From Chromobacterium rhizoryzae (GTDB lineage: Bacteria > Pseudomonadota > Gammaproteobacteria > Burkholderiales > Chromobacteriaceae): a DNA stretch of 64,000 nucleotides. This document shows, one piece after another, positions 35,786-43,986 of the stretch. The position numbers and the translations under genes are program-made. Numbering within the stretch: the stretch's first letter is position 1; each line of letters begins with the position of its first letter. The stretch lies in contig NZ_CP066126.1 in NCBI RefSeq assembly GCF_020544465.1, positions 2,480,001 through 2,544,000 on the forward strand, in the 5' to 3' direction. The notes beneath the pieces are model-generated. The model searched no databases. It saw only the letters and a program-made list of their open reading frames with translations, and was not told the DNA's origin.

Positions 35786-36523
35786 ATGCAGCAAAACATC
35801 TACGACCATCCAGTCTTTTTCTCCCAATACCAAGCCTTGCGCGACAGCGACACCGGGCTGAACGGCGTGCTGGAGCAGCCCGCCTTGCGCGGCGCGCTGC
35901 CGCCGCTGGCCGGCATCGACATCCTGGACCTGGGATGCGGTTTCGGCGATTTCGCCCGCTGGGCGCGCGGCGAGGGCGCGGCCAGCGTCACCGCGGTGGA
36001 TTTGTCCGAACGCATGCTGGAACAGGCGCGGGCGCGCACCCAGGATCCCGCCATCCAATATCGGTGCGCGGGCATCGAGGATTTTCAGCCTCCGGCCGCC
36101 GCCTATGATCTGGCCGTGTCCTCGCTGGCCCTGCACTATGTGGAGGATTACGCGGCGGCGGCGGCGCGCGTGTTCGCCGCGCTGCGGCCCGGCGGCGTGT
36201 TCGCGCTGACGGTGGAGCACCCGATTTGCACGGCCAGCCCTCAGGGTTGGGCGCTGGACGCGGCGGGCGAGCCATCGCACTGGACGCTGGACGCCTACTT
36301 TCAGCAAGATGCGCGCGCAAGCCGCTGGTTCGTCGACGGCGTGATCAAACATCACCGCACGGTGGAAAGCTATGTGAAAGGCTTGCTGGACGCCGGCTTC
36401 CAACTGCTTCATCTGGGCGAGCCCGCGCCGGACCCGCAGACCCTGGCGCATCGGGACGGTTTGCGGCCGCACGCGCGCCGTCCGGCCCTGCTGCTGCTCT
36501 CCGCGCAAAAGCCGGCGCGTTAG
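35786..36523 (+). CDS. Class I SAM-dependent methyltransferase
   Basis: A 245-residue methyltransferase. Motif I is ILDLGCGFGDFARWA, the acidic end of beta2 is VTAVDLSERM, and the post-I/II region is YDLAVSSLALHYVED, followed by LRPGGVFALTVEHP. Substrate unknown; the small-molecule UbiE-like pattern is general. The start at 35786 follows ACGGAG. It is enclosed by two MITE copies (35619-35765 and 36546-36659), with an FMN riboswitch upstream of the first, so it may be a passenger gene. Confidence 0.82.
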   Translation: MQQNIYDHPVFFSQYQALRDSDTGLNGVLEQPALRGALPPLAGIDILDLGCGFGDFARWARGEGAASVTAVDLSERMLEQARARTQDPAIQYRCAGIEDFQPPAAAYDLAVSSLALHYVEDYAAAAARVFAALRPGGVFALTVEHPICTASPQGWALDAAGEPSHWTLDAYFQQDARASRWFVDGVIKHHRTVESYVKGLLDAGFQLLHLGEPAPDPQTLAHRDGLRPHARRPALLLLSAQKPAR

Positions 36524-36545
36524 CGCGGCCTTGCCGGACTGGCCC

Positions 36546-36659
36546 GAACCTGTTCAAAGTCTCGCGCAAGTCGCGGCAAGGCGAAAACGGCTGAAAAACG
36601 GCATGGCTGTTTTCAACGCTGTATCGCCGACGCGTAGCAGATCGCAAACAGGTTCTTAG
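36546..36659. repeat. MITE-like palindromic repeat, short copy
   Basis: It starts GAACCTGTTCAAAGTCTCGC and ends CAGATCGCAAACAGGTTCTTAG. It is a shorter internal variant of the family, immediately after the methyltransferase gene. Confidence 0.65.
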
Positions 36660-36716
36660 AACCAAGCCGCGCATGCCCGGTCCAGCAATGATCGGGCAAG
36701 AATCAGGAGGAAGGCG

Positions 36717-37472
36717 ATGAGAAGCGGATGGGTAGCGGGGATTCTGATTCTGGCCTTATCGACGGCGCCCGCCGTCGGCAAGACCCCGCCGGAACGGGCC
36801 GTCATCGAACCGGCCCACATCGTCGAGGCCATCAAGCTGCAGCAGGAGGCGGACGCCGCCAAGGACAGGCCGCCGCAAAACGGCGAGCCGTGGTTTACCG
36901 TATTGGAGGGCAAGCGTCCCATCATCGTCACCGCGCCGCACGCCACCAGCCCGTTCCGCGACGGGCAATACCGTTTCTCCGACGGCGGCGGCACCGCGGC
37001 CTTGGCGGCGATGCTGCACCAACTGGCCGGCGCCACCGCGATCTACACCACCCGCGCCTCGCCGTCCGACCCCAATTACGAAGACGACAACGCCTTCAAA
37101 CGCAAGCTGGCGGCTTTGATCGCCGATCAGCGTCCCTTGCTGGTGCTGGACCTGCACGGCAGCCATCCTTACCGGCCTTACGACGTGGATTTCGGCACCT
37201 TGAACGGGGCTTCGCTCCTGGGCAAGCCCTGGCTGCAACAGCGGCTGGAGCAGCGTTTGCGAGGGCAGGGCGTGCTCAATGTCTCCGACAACTACTTCGC
37301 CGCGTCCAAGCATCAGACCATCGCCAAATTCGCTTCGCGGCTGGGCGTGCCCGCCATTCAGCTGGAAATCAGCAGCACCTGGCTCACGCCCTCGGACGGC
37401 AATCTGGCCGCGCATCGTTTCTCCCAGCTTTTGCAGGCGCTGGTGCGCTATGTGAGAGAGGTGGAGGACTAG
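36717..37472 (+). CDS. N-formylglutamate amidohydrolase-like exported protein
   Basis: A 251-residue protein with a cleavable signal (GILILALSTAPAVG) and an FGase-like fold: IIVTAPHATSPFRDG (metal His), LLVLDLHGSHPYRPYDVDFGT and AIQLEISSTWL match the conserved zinc-site pattern of N-formylglutamate amidohydrolases. Those are normally cytoplasmic, so an exported version may act on peptides or wall fragments instead. A strong ribosome site (AGGAGGAAG) supports the start. Confidence 0.7.
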   Translation: MRSGWVAGILILALSTAPAVGKTPPERAVIEPAHIVEAIKLQQEADAAKDRPPQNGEPWFTVLEGKRPIIVTAPHATSPFRDGQYRFSDGGGTAALAAMLHQLAGATAIYTTRASPSDPNYEDDNAFKRKLAALIADQRPLLVLDLHGSHPYRPYDVDFGTLNGASLLGKPWLQQRLEQRLRGQGVLNVSDNYFAASKHQTIAKFASRLGVPAIQLEISSTWLTPSDGNLAAHRFSQLLQALVRYVREVED

Positions 37473-37481
37473 GCGCGGCGC

Positions 37482-38693
37482 TCAGGCGTCGTGCCAGCGG
37501 GAGCGGTTTGGCACGGCGCAGCCGATATCGGCCTCAGGCTGGTTTGGGACCGATGGCGAATGCACCACCAGCAAGGACGCGTCGTCCAAGATGGCTTCGT
37601 TCTGGCGGTGGCGCTGCAGCGCCTGCAATACGGTATTGCCGATCCGTCCGGGCCAGCCGGCTTCCACCGCCTTGATCACGCCGTCCAGGCCAAACATCTG
37701 GCCATTGTCCGCCTGGGCCTCGGTAATGCCGTCCGAGCAGACGACCAGCGCATGCTCCGACTTCAACATGCTGGTTTCCAGCGAACGGTCGAACTGTCTA
37801 GCCGCCAAAATGCCCAGGGGCGGGTGCTCGGAACGGAATTGCTTGACCTTGCGCCCTTGTGGATCAAACATCAGCGCGCAGGGAATGCCGCCGTTCCAGA
37901 CCTGCACAGACTGCGCGGCCGCGTCGATTCCGATGAGGATGCCGGCGACGAAGCGCCCGGAGGGCAGCAGGCGGTGCAGTTTGTCGTTGATGGCCGCCGC
38001 GATGTCGCCCAAGGCCGCTTGCGCCTGAGCCAGCTCGTAAAAGCACTCCACCGCCGGGATGGCGCTGATGGCCGCGGTCAGGCCGTGTCCGGTGCAATCG
38101 GCCAACATCAGGTATTCCCGATCTGCCGCGCGGGCATAGCAGACCAGATCGCCGTTGAACTGGGAAGCCGGCCGCAAATGGCGCCAGACATGGGCCGGCA
38201 GTTCCAGTTGTTGCCGATTCAGCCGCTCGATCAGCTCCAAGGCGTAGCTTTGTTCGCGCTCATTGTTCTGGAAGTAGCGCTCCAGGCGCACCGCGTCCTG
38301 GTTGATCTGCCGCTGCATTTGGGCGATGCGCAAAAATACCTGGATCTTGGCAGTCAGCAGGTCCGGGCTGACCGGTTTGGTCAGATAGTCGTCGCCGCCA
38401 GCCTTGAGGCCTTCGATCAGATCTTGCTGCTGGCTCAGGCCGGTCAGGAAGATGATGGGCACCCAGTGTTCTCCGAACAGGGTCCGCAGCTCCATCGTGG
38501 CCTGCAGTCCGTTCATCACCGGCATGATGATGTCCATCAGGATCAAGTCGTAGCCGACTGTCTTACACATGGCGACGGCCTCCCGGCCATTGCCGGCGAG
38601 ATCGCATTGATAGCCCAGGTCTTCAACGAAGGTGCGGACCATCAGGCTATTGGTGGCGCTGTCGTCCACCAGCAAAATTTTGGGCTGGGGCAT
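37482..38693 (-). CDS. Receiver-PP2C phosphatase response regulator
   Basis: A 403-residue protein: CheY-like receiver at residues 1-125 (KILLVDDSATNS, phospho-acceptor in DLILMDIIMPVMNG, K in YLTKPVS), a helical linker, then a SpoIIE/RsbU-type PP2C phosphatase (FNGDLVCYARAADREYLMLADCTGHGLTAAI; LGILAARQFD; LVVCSDGITEAQ). Such proteins (RssB/HsbR-like) control anti-sigma-factor antagonists and biofilm or stress switches. No antagonist gene is adjacent. The start at 38693 (MPQPKILLVDD) is chosen from the receiver alignment. Confidence 0.88.
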   Translation of the reverse strand: MPQPKILLVDDSATNSLMVRTFVEDLGYQCDLAGNGREAVAMCKTVGYDLILMDIIMPVMNGLQATMELRTLFGEHWVPIIFLTGLSQQQDLIEGLKAGGDDYLTKPVSPDLLTAKIQVFLRIAQMQRQINQDAVRLERYFQNNEREQSYALELIERLNRQQLELPAHVWRHLRPASQFNGDLVCYARAADREYLMLADCTGHGLTAAISAIPAVECFYELAQAQAALGDIAAAINDKLHRLLPSGRFVAGILIGIDAAAQSVQVWNGGIPCALMFDPQGRKVKQFRSEHPPLGILAARQFDRSLETSMLKSEHALVVCSDGITEAQADNGQMFGLDGVIKAVEAGWPGRIGNTVLQALQRHRQNEAILDDASLLVVHSPSVPNQPEADIGCAVPNRSRWHDA

Positions 38694-38956
38694 GCTGTTT
38701 CCATTACGTGCCAGGAAAGGGAAGCGAGCGGCGCAAACGAGCGCAAAGGCAATTACATTGGCATTGCACTGTGGGTATAGCATATGTGAGGCGGCGATGG
38801 CGCACTGCGGCAATAAAAATCAGTCCGCGCGGCGGATTGGACTTTGCACGCCGTCGTCAATTTCCGCCAGGGCGCGGGAAACCCCGTGCTAGTATGCGGG
38901 TTTTGGCGGCGCAAAGCGCGGCCCGTTTCATCCCAGAGAGCATTAGACCCCCGATC

Positions 38957-39439
38957 ATGAAATTCGCGACGCACACCATTGCGCTGGCCTTGAGCCTGGC
39001 GTTGATCAGCCCGGCCAGCCTGGCCGAACCCGAAGACATGCCTTTGCCCGGCGACGTGCAGATGGCGCCGGCGAGCAAGCCCGCGCGCAAGGCCGCGCCG
39101 GCCAAAGCCGTTCAGGCGGCGGAACCGGCGCGCGCCAAAGAGCAAGCCAAGCCTGCTCGCCAGGCCAAAGGCAAGGCCAAGGCGAAATCCGCGAAGCAGG
39201 GCAAGCGTCAGGCCAAGGCCATTAGCGCCAAGCAGACGCGTCACGGCAAGGCGGCGGCCAAGCCGGCAACAAAAAAATCGACCGTCAAAAAATCGACAGC
39301 CAAAAAGCCGCGTCACGCAGCCAAAACCGCAAAGCGCGCGCCACAGGCCAAGGCGCCCGCTAAAAAAATCAGCAAAAACAAAAAGGTAGGCAAAAGCGTG
39401 AAGAAGGCGCATAAAAAGGCGCCGAAAAAGACGCGCTGA
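38957..39439 (+). CDS. Exported Lys/Ala-rich low-complexity protein
   Basis: A 160-residue protein with a signal peptide (HTIALALSLALISPASLA|EPED). The rest is almost wholly Lys, Ala, Arg, Pro and Gln, in histone-H1-like strings (KGKAKAKSAKQGKRQAKA, KKSTVKKSTAKKPRHAAK). Its charge suggests binding to DNA, heparin-like polymers or the cell surface. No enzymatic domain. The Lys-rich end of the NlpC/P60 protein at 8483 is similar in style. Confidence 0.65.
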   Translation: MKFATHTIALALSLALISPASLAEPEDMPLPGDVQMAPASKPARKAAPAKAVQAAEPARAKEQAKPARQAKGKAKAKSAKQGKRQAKAISAKQTRHGKAAAKPATKKSTVKKSTAKKPRHAAKTAKRAPQAKAPAKKISKNKKVGKSVKKAHKKAPKKTR

Positions 39440-39484
39440 CGGCTTGCCAAAGCCATTGAGGCAAGACATAATACGCCTCTCTTC

Positions 39485-39560
39485 GCCGGTGTAGCTCAGT
39501 TGGTAGAGCACCTGACTTGTAATCAGGGGGTCGCGAGTTCGATTCCTGCCGCCGGCACCA
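39485..39560 (+). tRNA. tRNA-Thr (anticodon TGT)
   Basis: A 76-nt cloverleaf: acceptor GCCGGTG pairs with CGCCGGC, the D arm is AGCTCAGTTGGTAGAGC, the anticodon stem CCTGA/TCAGG holds the loop CTTGTAA (anticodon TGT at 39518-39520), the T arm contains TTCGATT, and CCA is encoded. Confidence 0.96.
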
Positions 39561-39567
39561 ATAAAAT

Positions 39568-39601
39568 CAAGGGCCTATAGAGTTTTCTCTATAGGCCCTT
39601 G
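39568..39601 (+). terminator. Terminator-like hairpin after tRNA-Thr
   Basis: CAAGGGCCTATAGAG-TTTT-CTCTATAGGCCCTTG is a perfect 15-bp stem directly after the tRNA CCA. The T run sits in the loop rather than after the stem, so it may serve for transcript processing as well as termination. Confidence 0.6.
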
Positions 39602-39857
39602 GTGCGTTTTGGGGGAGCGCCGGCCACGTTGGCTGATATTTCCCACTGCGCCAAAATATCGCCGCCCCGCCGCTTCGCGCATTGTTACGCTTTTTCCCCA
39701 TACTTCTTTAGCCAAGAATCGTCATCATCCCTACAAGCCGTCATAAAGCATTGTTTCTGTAGAAAAAATACTTTAGTCGGCTACTTATTGATGTAACGGC
39801 GACATTAATCGACACGCCAATCGTTAATTTGACGCACCCCTTATGGGAGACTGACAA

Positions 39858-40397
39858 ATGACTGGAGATGGCAATTTCCTCACTCCGGAAGGAATGAGAG
39901 TCGATATCGAAACAAGCGCGGCCGAAACGCTGAGAATTCTGAATCAGAACTTTCCATGGGCGCCGAACTTGCAGTTCGACCTTATGGCTTTTAGAGAGTG
40001 CTGGAATTTTGCAACGGCAAGAATTGGCTGGCTGTGGTTACAGACCCAAAGGGAACTGCAGTTTCATTTAAATTGGAAAGCTGGGCGAGCAGGTTTCTTG
40101 CAAGCCACCCTGTGTGCGCTGAACAGCCTCGCGATCTACGAGGCCCGCACCTCTTCCAGTTGGACGGTATACGGGGCCGCCTTCACCAGCGCTTTGGCCA
40201 ATTTTTTCGCTTACTACGATAAGGGCCCAAGCAAAAGAAGCAAGAAAAAATTCTTTGGGATGCTCTTGGTTTCTGCCGGATACGCCTTTCTTTCGTATGC
40301 CGGCAGCAATGCCTATCAATTCTTGCTTGCCTATGACTCGATCGCATTTTCAATTTGCGTCATTTTAGTCGGCCACCATCTTGCCATCAGGGGATAG
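39858..40397 (+). CDS. Hypothetical membrane protein in AT-richer DNA
   Basis: A 179-residue protein whose first 100 residues look soluble. Two or three hydrophobic segments follow (WTVYGAAFTSALANFFAYY; FFGMLLVSAGYAFLSYAG; FLLAYDSIAFSICVILVGHH), separated by a basic loop KGPSKRSKKKFF. Base composition is more AT-rich than the surroundings and it lies just after a tRNA gene, a common site of acquisition. I recognise no family. An AGGAG-like ribosome site is absent (GGGAGACTGACAA precedes the ATG). Confidence 0.55.
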   Translation: MTGDGNFLTPEGMRVDIETSAAETLRILNQNFPWAPNLQFDLMAFRECWNFATARIGWLWLQTQRELQFHLNWKAGRAGFLQATLCALNSLAIYEARTSSSWTVYGAAFTSALANFFAYYDKGPSKRSKKKFFGMLLVSAGYAFLSYAGSNAYQFLLAYDSIAFSICVILVGHHLAIRG

Positions 40398-40412
40398 GCC
40401 CCTTTTTCTAGG

Positions 40413-40445
40413 GCATAAAAAGACCCCAGCCAAATCAGGCTGGGG
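40413..40445 (-). terminator. Terminator of the minus-strand MNIO operon
   Basis: CCCCAGCC-TGATTT-GGCTGGGG on the minus strand is followed by TCTTTTT. It is the first such structure after the DoxX gene. Confidence 0.6.
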
Positions 40446-40615
40446 CTCATGGTCATAACAGGAGGCCGACATGAGGATGCCAGCTACTGCCTGTTATAGG
40501 CGGCCGGCATGCTTGTTCGAACTGACCAAAAGACGGGCGGCCATCATTGGCCGGCAGGCGAGCTCTTATTCCGAGAACGCTCTCGGCTTGAAGCGCAGCG
40601 GATTTTGAAACGCTT

Positions 40616-41200
40616 TTAAGCGGCAAAGCGCTTGCGCAGCCAGTAATCCGCGCTGACGTAGCGGCCGCCGCCGTAAAAGAACAGCACCAACAGCATGACG
40701 AAGTAGGTGGCGGCGAACTCCATCCCGTTGTTCAGGATGACCGGGTCGCCCAGTTCAGTGATGTAGTTGTAACGGCCGGGGAAGTTCTCCGCCAGCCAGG
40801 ACAGGAAGCCAGCCAAGCGCTGGCTGGACTCCATGTCCTTGGCGGCAATGGCCAGCCAGCCGCGCGGCAGGTGCACCATGGCGCTGGCCGCGCTCATCAG
40901 CACCATCATGGGGATGGCCATCACCCGGGTGAACAAGCCGAGCGCGATGCAGACCAGGCCCAGCACCTCGGTGGCCGCGGCCAGAAAGGCGAACAGCACG
41001 GGGAAGGGCAGGCCCAGGCCGCCTTCGCTGGCCGGAGCGCCGAACCAGCTCACCGCCGCGCTGAAGCCGACCACCTTGGAATGGGCGCCGACGTAGATCA
41101 CCGGCAGCAGATAGAGGCGGACGCCCAGCAGGGCGATGAAGTCGTATTGCTTGCAGGCCGCAAGCGCCCGGTCGAAACCATTCATTATCTTGGCAATCAT
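40616..41200 (-). CDS. DoxX-family membrane protein of the MNIO operon
   Basis: A 194-residue protein with about four membrane helices (LLGVRLYLLPVIYVGA; LFAFLAAATEVLGLVCIALGLF; MAIPMMVLMSAASAMVHL; FAATYFVMLLVLFFYGGG) and the DoxX pattern. It is the last gene of the peptide operon; DoxX proteins accompany HvfA- and bufferin-type clusters, where they may supply electrons or help export. The start at 41200 (MIAKIMNGF) follows GAGGAA; several other Met codons are close. Confidence 0.78.
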   Translation of the reverse strand: MIAKIMNGFDRALAACKQYDFIALLGVRLYLLPVIYVGAHSKVVGFSAAVSWFGAPASEGGLGLPFPVLFAFLAAATEVLGLVCIALGLFTRVMAIPMMVLMSAASAMVHLPRGWLAIAAKDMESSQRLAGFLSWLAENFPGRYNYITELGDPVILNNGMEFAATYFVMLLVLFFYGGGRYVSADYWLRKRFAA

Positions 41201-41211
41201 TTTCGTATTCC

Positions 41212-41883
41212 TCATATTGGGCGGCCGGCGTCGGACGCCGGCGCGCGCATGTCGCGCATCTGTATCAAACCGGTGGCGAGCGCTTCCTTGAGCCAGGTCC
41301 GGAGCGCGTCGGGCGGAACTTCGGCCGACAGCGCCGGATAGGCGCAAGGCGTCCGCAAGGCCTCCAGCAGCCAGCGATCTAAGGCGCTCAGCGGTTTCCG
41401 GATCACCTGATGCCGGGCGTCGCGGAAGATGGCGTAAGGTCCGGCAAGCCCTGCGAAGTCCAGCTGCAGTTCAACGCAGGCCAGCGTGGGATTGAGCGAG
41501 AAAACGGAGCTTTCCGTCGCCAGCCCGGCGGAGGGCGGCGTCACGACGGCCTCGTCTATTTCCACGCTGAACAGCAGCCACTCGTATTCCAGGCATTGCC
41601 GCAGATCCGCGGGCAGGCCGGCTTGGGAGAAACAGAGAAACTCGGTAGCGATGTGGTGGAACTCGGGGCTGGACGAGGTGTGACCCGCCAAAAAGTCGTC
41701 GATGCGGCCGCGCAGCTGCTCAGCCGACAGCCTGGCGCAGAACAAGGGGAAAACATGGCTCAGCACTTCCTCGATATTGCCGCGCAGAAACTGGCGGTAA
41801 AGCTCGACGGAACGCTCGCCCAAGGCCTCCGGGCCGCCCCGCAGCCGCCGGCTGAAGGTTTCGATGTCCGATATCGCGTTCAT
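41212..41883 (-). CDS. DUF2063 protein, HvfC/BufC-type partner of the MNIO enzyme
   Basis: A 223-residue protein whose N-terminal domain (FSRRLRGGPEALGERSVELYRQFLRGNIEEVLSHVFPLFCARL) is the DUF2063 signature. These proteins bind the precursor leader and present it to the DUF692 enzyme. The C-terminal half varies between systems. It follows the MNIO gene by 19 bases, with a strong AAGGAG ribosome site, and precedes DoxX. Confidence 0.85.
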   Translation of the reverse strand: MNAISDIETFSRRLRGGPEALGERSVELYRQFLRGNIEEVLSHVFPLFCARLSAEQLRGRIDDFLAGHTSSSPEFHHIATEFLCFSQAGLPADLRQCLEYEWLLFSVEIDEAVVTPPSAGLATESSVFSLNPTLACVELQLDFAGLAGPYAIFRDARHQVIRKPLSALDRWLLEALRTPCAYPALSAEVPPDALRTWLKEALATGLIQMRDMRAPASDAGRPI

Positions 41884-41902
41884 GATGTCTCCTTTGCCGC
41901 GC

Positions 41903-42742
41903 TCAGGCGGCCTGGGCCGCCGGCAGGTGGATGCGGCGCCGCAGCGCGTTCGCTTCTTCGCATAGTTCCAGCCACGGCGGCAACTGGTTGTCGCGCTCCA
42001 GCAGCAGCGGACGGGAGCCGTGCAAAGCCACGGCGTGCCGGGCCAGTTCCAGCACCTCTTCGCATACGGCCGCGCCGTGGGTGTCGATCAGGATGCCGTC
42101 GTCGCGGCGCCAGTGGCCGGCGATGTGGAAGTAGCGGATGGCCTGGGACGGCAGATCGGCGATGAAACGTCGCGGGTCGTAACCGTGGTTGCAGGCGTTG
42201 ACGTAGACGTTGTTGATGTCTAGCAGCAATTGGCAGCCGCTTTGTTCGACAACGGCGCGGATGAAGTCCGCTTCCTCCATCTGGCCAGCGTGGGCGTGGT
42301 AGTAGCTGATGTTTTCCAGGATCAACGGTCGATCCAGTAGGTCTTGAACCTGGCGTATCTTGGCGGCGACGCGCGCCGCGGCCGCTTCGCCGCGGGGGAT
42401 CGGCAGCAGTTCGTATAAATAACCTTGCCGATCACGGGAGTAACTAAGGTGGTCGCCATGCAGGCGGATGCGATAGCGGTCGAGAAAGCGCTTGGCGCGC
42501 TGGAGATAGTCCGCGTCCAGCGGCAGCTCGTCGCCTATCGACAGGCTGAGCCCATGCGAGATCAACGGGTATTTCTCCGCCAGACGGTCCAGCTGTTCGC
42601 GTTTGCGGCCGCCGATGTCCATCCAGTTTTCCAGCGTGATTTCCAGGAAGTCGATTTCAGGCTGCGGGGGGTGATCGGCCAGCCATTGGGCATGTTCGGC
42701 GCGCAGCCCCACGCCGACGGCCTGGTGATTTATTGTCCGCAT
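41903..42742 (-). CDS. DUF692 multinuclear non-haem iron enzyme (MNIO), HvfB/BufB-like
   Basis: A 279-residue TIM-barrel protein. DUF692 landmarks are GVGLRAEH, DFLEITLENWM, ISHGLSLSIG, LHGDHLSYS, LILENISYY, LLLDINNVYVNACNHGYDP, YFHIAGH, IDTHGAAV and LLLERDN; the His, Asp, Glu and Asn residues in these segments form the two- or three-iron site. The family oxidises Cys of ribosomal peptides to thio-oxazole or oxazolone/thioamide groups that bind copper. The start overlaps the end of the precursor gene by 13 bases and has a GGAGGG site, so the enzyme is coupled to its substrate. Confidence 0.92.
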   Translation of the reverse strand: MRTINHQAVGVGLRAEHAQWLADHPPQPEIDFLEITLENWMDIGGRKREQLDRLAEKYPLISHGLSLSIGDELPLDADYLQRAKRFLDRYRIRLHGDHLSYSRDRQGYLYELLPIPRGEAAAARVAAKIRQVQDLLDRPLILENISYYHAHAGQMEEADFIRAVVEQSGCQLLLDINNVYVNACNHGYDPRRFIADLPSQAIRYFHIAGHWRRDDGILIDTHGAAVCEEVLELARHAVALHGSRPLLLERDNQLPPWLELCEEANALRRRIHLPAAQAA

Positions 42743-43032
42743 ACGCCCTCCACCATTTTTCCCTTTCCGGTTTGGTCGGAGTGGACGCCTTGGCCGGTCT
42801 TGCCGCACTTGCCGTCGCGGGCGCGCACCAATTGATCTTGCGGATCGTGCTGGAGAGGGGCTTTCTCATACATCTTCACCGTGCCGCACTTGCCGCTGGC
42901 GCATTTGCCGCCATGGCCGCTTTGGCTTTTCACCGCTTGCGCCGGCTGGCTGGCTTCCGCCGCCAATGCGGCTTCGGCGCTCAGGCCGAGCAAGGATGTC
43001 ATGGCGATGGAAAGAATGATCTGTTTTTTCAT
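42730..43032 (-). CDS. HvfA/bufferin-like precursor peptide with Cys motifs
   Basis: A 100-residue exported peptide: signal peptide to about residue 25 (MKKQIILSIAMTSLLGLSAE...ALAA). The mature part has only four Cys, each in a Gly-Lys-Cys-type context: GKCASGKCG (C44, C49), DGKCGKTG (C76) and EGVCG (C98). These resemble the EGKCG motifs of HvfA peptides, whose Cys are modified by the partner MNIO. It has the best ribosome site of the operon (AAGGAGA), fitting a substrate made in excess. The motif is diverged, so a new subgroup is possible. Confidence 0.8.
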   Translation of the reverse strand: MKKQIILSIAMTSLLGLSAEAALAAEASQPAQAVKSQSGHGGKCASGKCGTVKMYEKAPLQHDPQDQLVRARDGKCGKTGQGVHSDQTGKGKMVEGVCGQ

Positions 43033-43059
43033 GTCGGTTCTCCTTTGGGATGGCGGCGC

Positions 43060-43986
43060 TCAATGCGCAGGGAAGCATGAAAGGTCGCGGCTGGCGTGGA
43101 TCGGGCCTGGGTAATAACGGCGGACGATGGAGATCGATTGCTCCTTGAGCCGCAGGCCCTTGCCCATGAAATGGTTGAGCACCAACTGCTTGGGCTTCGC
43201 CGCGGCGGCGATACGGCCGACGACGGACGGCTTGGCGTGCAGGAAGGCGGAAGCGGGGTCCGCCTGCTCGTCGATGGCGAGCGGCATCACCAGAATGTCC
43301 GCGTTCTTGGCGAAATCGATAAAGCGAGGGTTGCCGCCGTTCTGATCGGCGGAGACGACGATGCTGCCGTCCTTGGTGTCGATCCGATAAGCGAGGCAGG
43401 GCACGTCGCCGTGCGGAATGCCGAGCGCGCTGATGCGGACGCCGTCTTTTTCATACACCGTGGTCGGCGTGGTCTTGCGGTAGTCCACATTGGACAGCGA
43501 GACCTTGAGCGGGATGTCGCCCTGGCCGGAGTAGAGGCCGGACAGATAGGCGTAAGCGCCGCTTTTGGCGTTGAACTGGGCGTTCATGAAGCCGCTCAGG
43601 CTGGGAAAGCCGGCGCCGCCCGTTGGGCCGGACATCTGAATGGCGCGGGGCGAGCTGAAAAAGTAGCTGCCCTTAAGCAGCGCGGGCAAGTCCGATACAT
43701 GGTCGGTGTGAAAGTGGGTGAGGCCGATGAAGCCGACGTCTTCCAGCCGCGCGCCGGATTGGCCGAAGCGCAGAAAGGCGCCGCCGCCGGCGTCTATCAG
43801 CGCCACCGGCTTGCCCTTCCACCAGATCAGCGAGGCGGACGAAGCGCGGCCGTCGTCGGAGATCGGCCCGCCCGAGCCCAGCAATTGCAAGGCGTAGTCT
43901 TTGTTTTCGCATTGAGTTGGGCTGGCCAGGGAAGCGTTGGCGGCGCAGGCCAGCAAGAGGGATAAGGCAAGCATGCGGATTTTCAT
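43060..43986 (-). CDS. Exported metallo-beta-lactamase-fold hydrolase, first gene of the MNIO operon
   Basis: A 308-residue protein with a signal peptide (MLALSLLLACAANASLA) and an MBL-fold core: GSGGPISDDGRASSA, LIDAGGG, the metal motif THFHTDHVSD (HxHxDH), GIPHGDVPCLAYRI and VLNHFM. The nearest known group is arylsulfatase- or RNase Z-like periplasmic MBL proteins. It ends 28 bases before the precursor gene on the same strand, so it is probably co-transcribed. I do not know this gene as a regular part of HvfABC or bufferin operons. The start follows AAGGAGCG. Confidence 0.78.
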   Translation of the reverse strand: MKIRMLALSLLLACAANASLASPTQCENKDYALQLLGSGGPISDDGRASSASLIWWKGKPVALIDAGGGAFLRFGQSGARLEDVGFIGLTHFHTDHVSDLPALLKGSYFFSSPRAIQMSGPTGGAGFPSLSGFMNAQFNAKSGAYAYLSGLYSGQGDIPLKVSLSNVDYRKTTPTTVYEKDGVRISALGIPHGDVPCLAYRIDTKDGSIVVSADQNGGNPRFIDFAKNADILVMPLAIDEQADPASAFLHAKPSVVGRIAAAAKPKQLVLNHFMGKGLRLKEQSISIVRRYYPGPIHASRDLSCFPAH

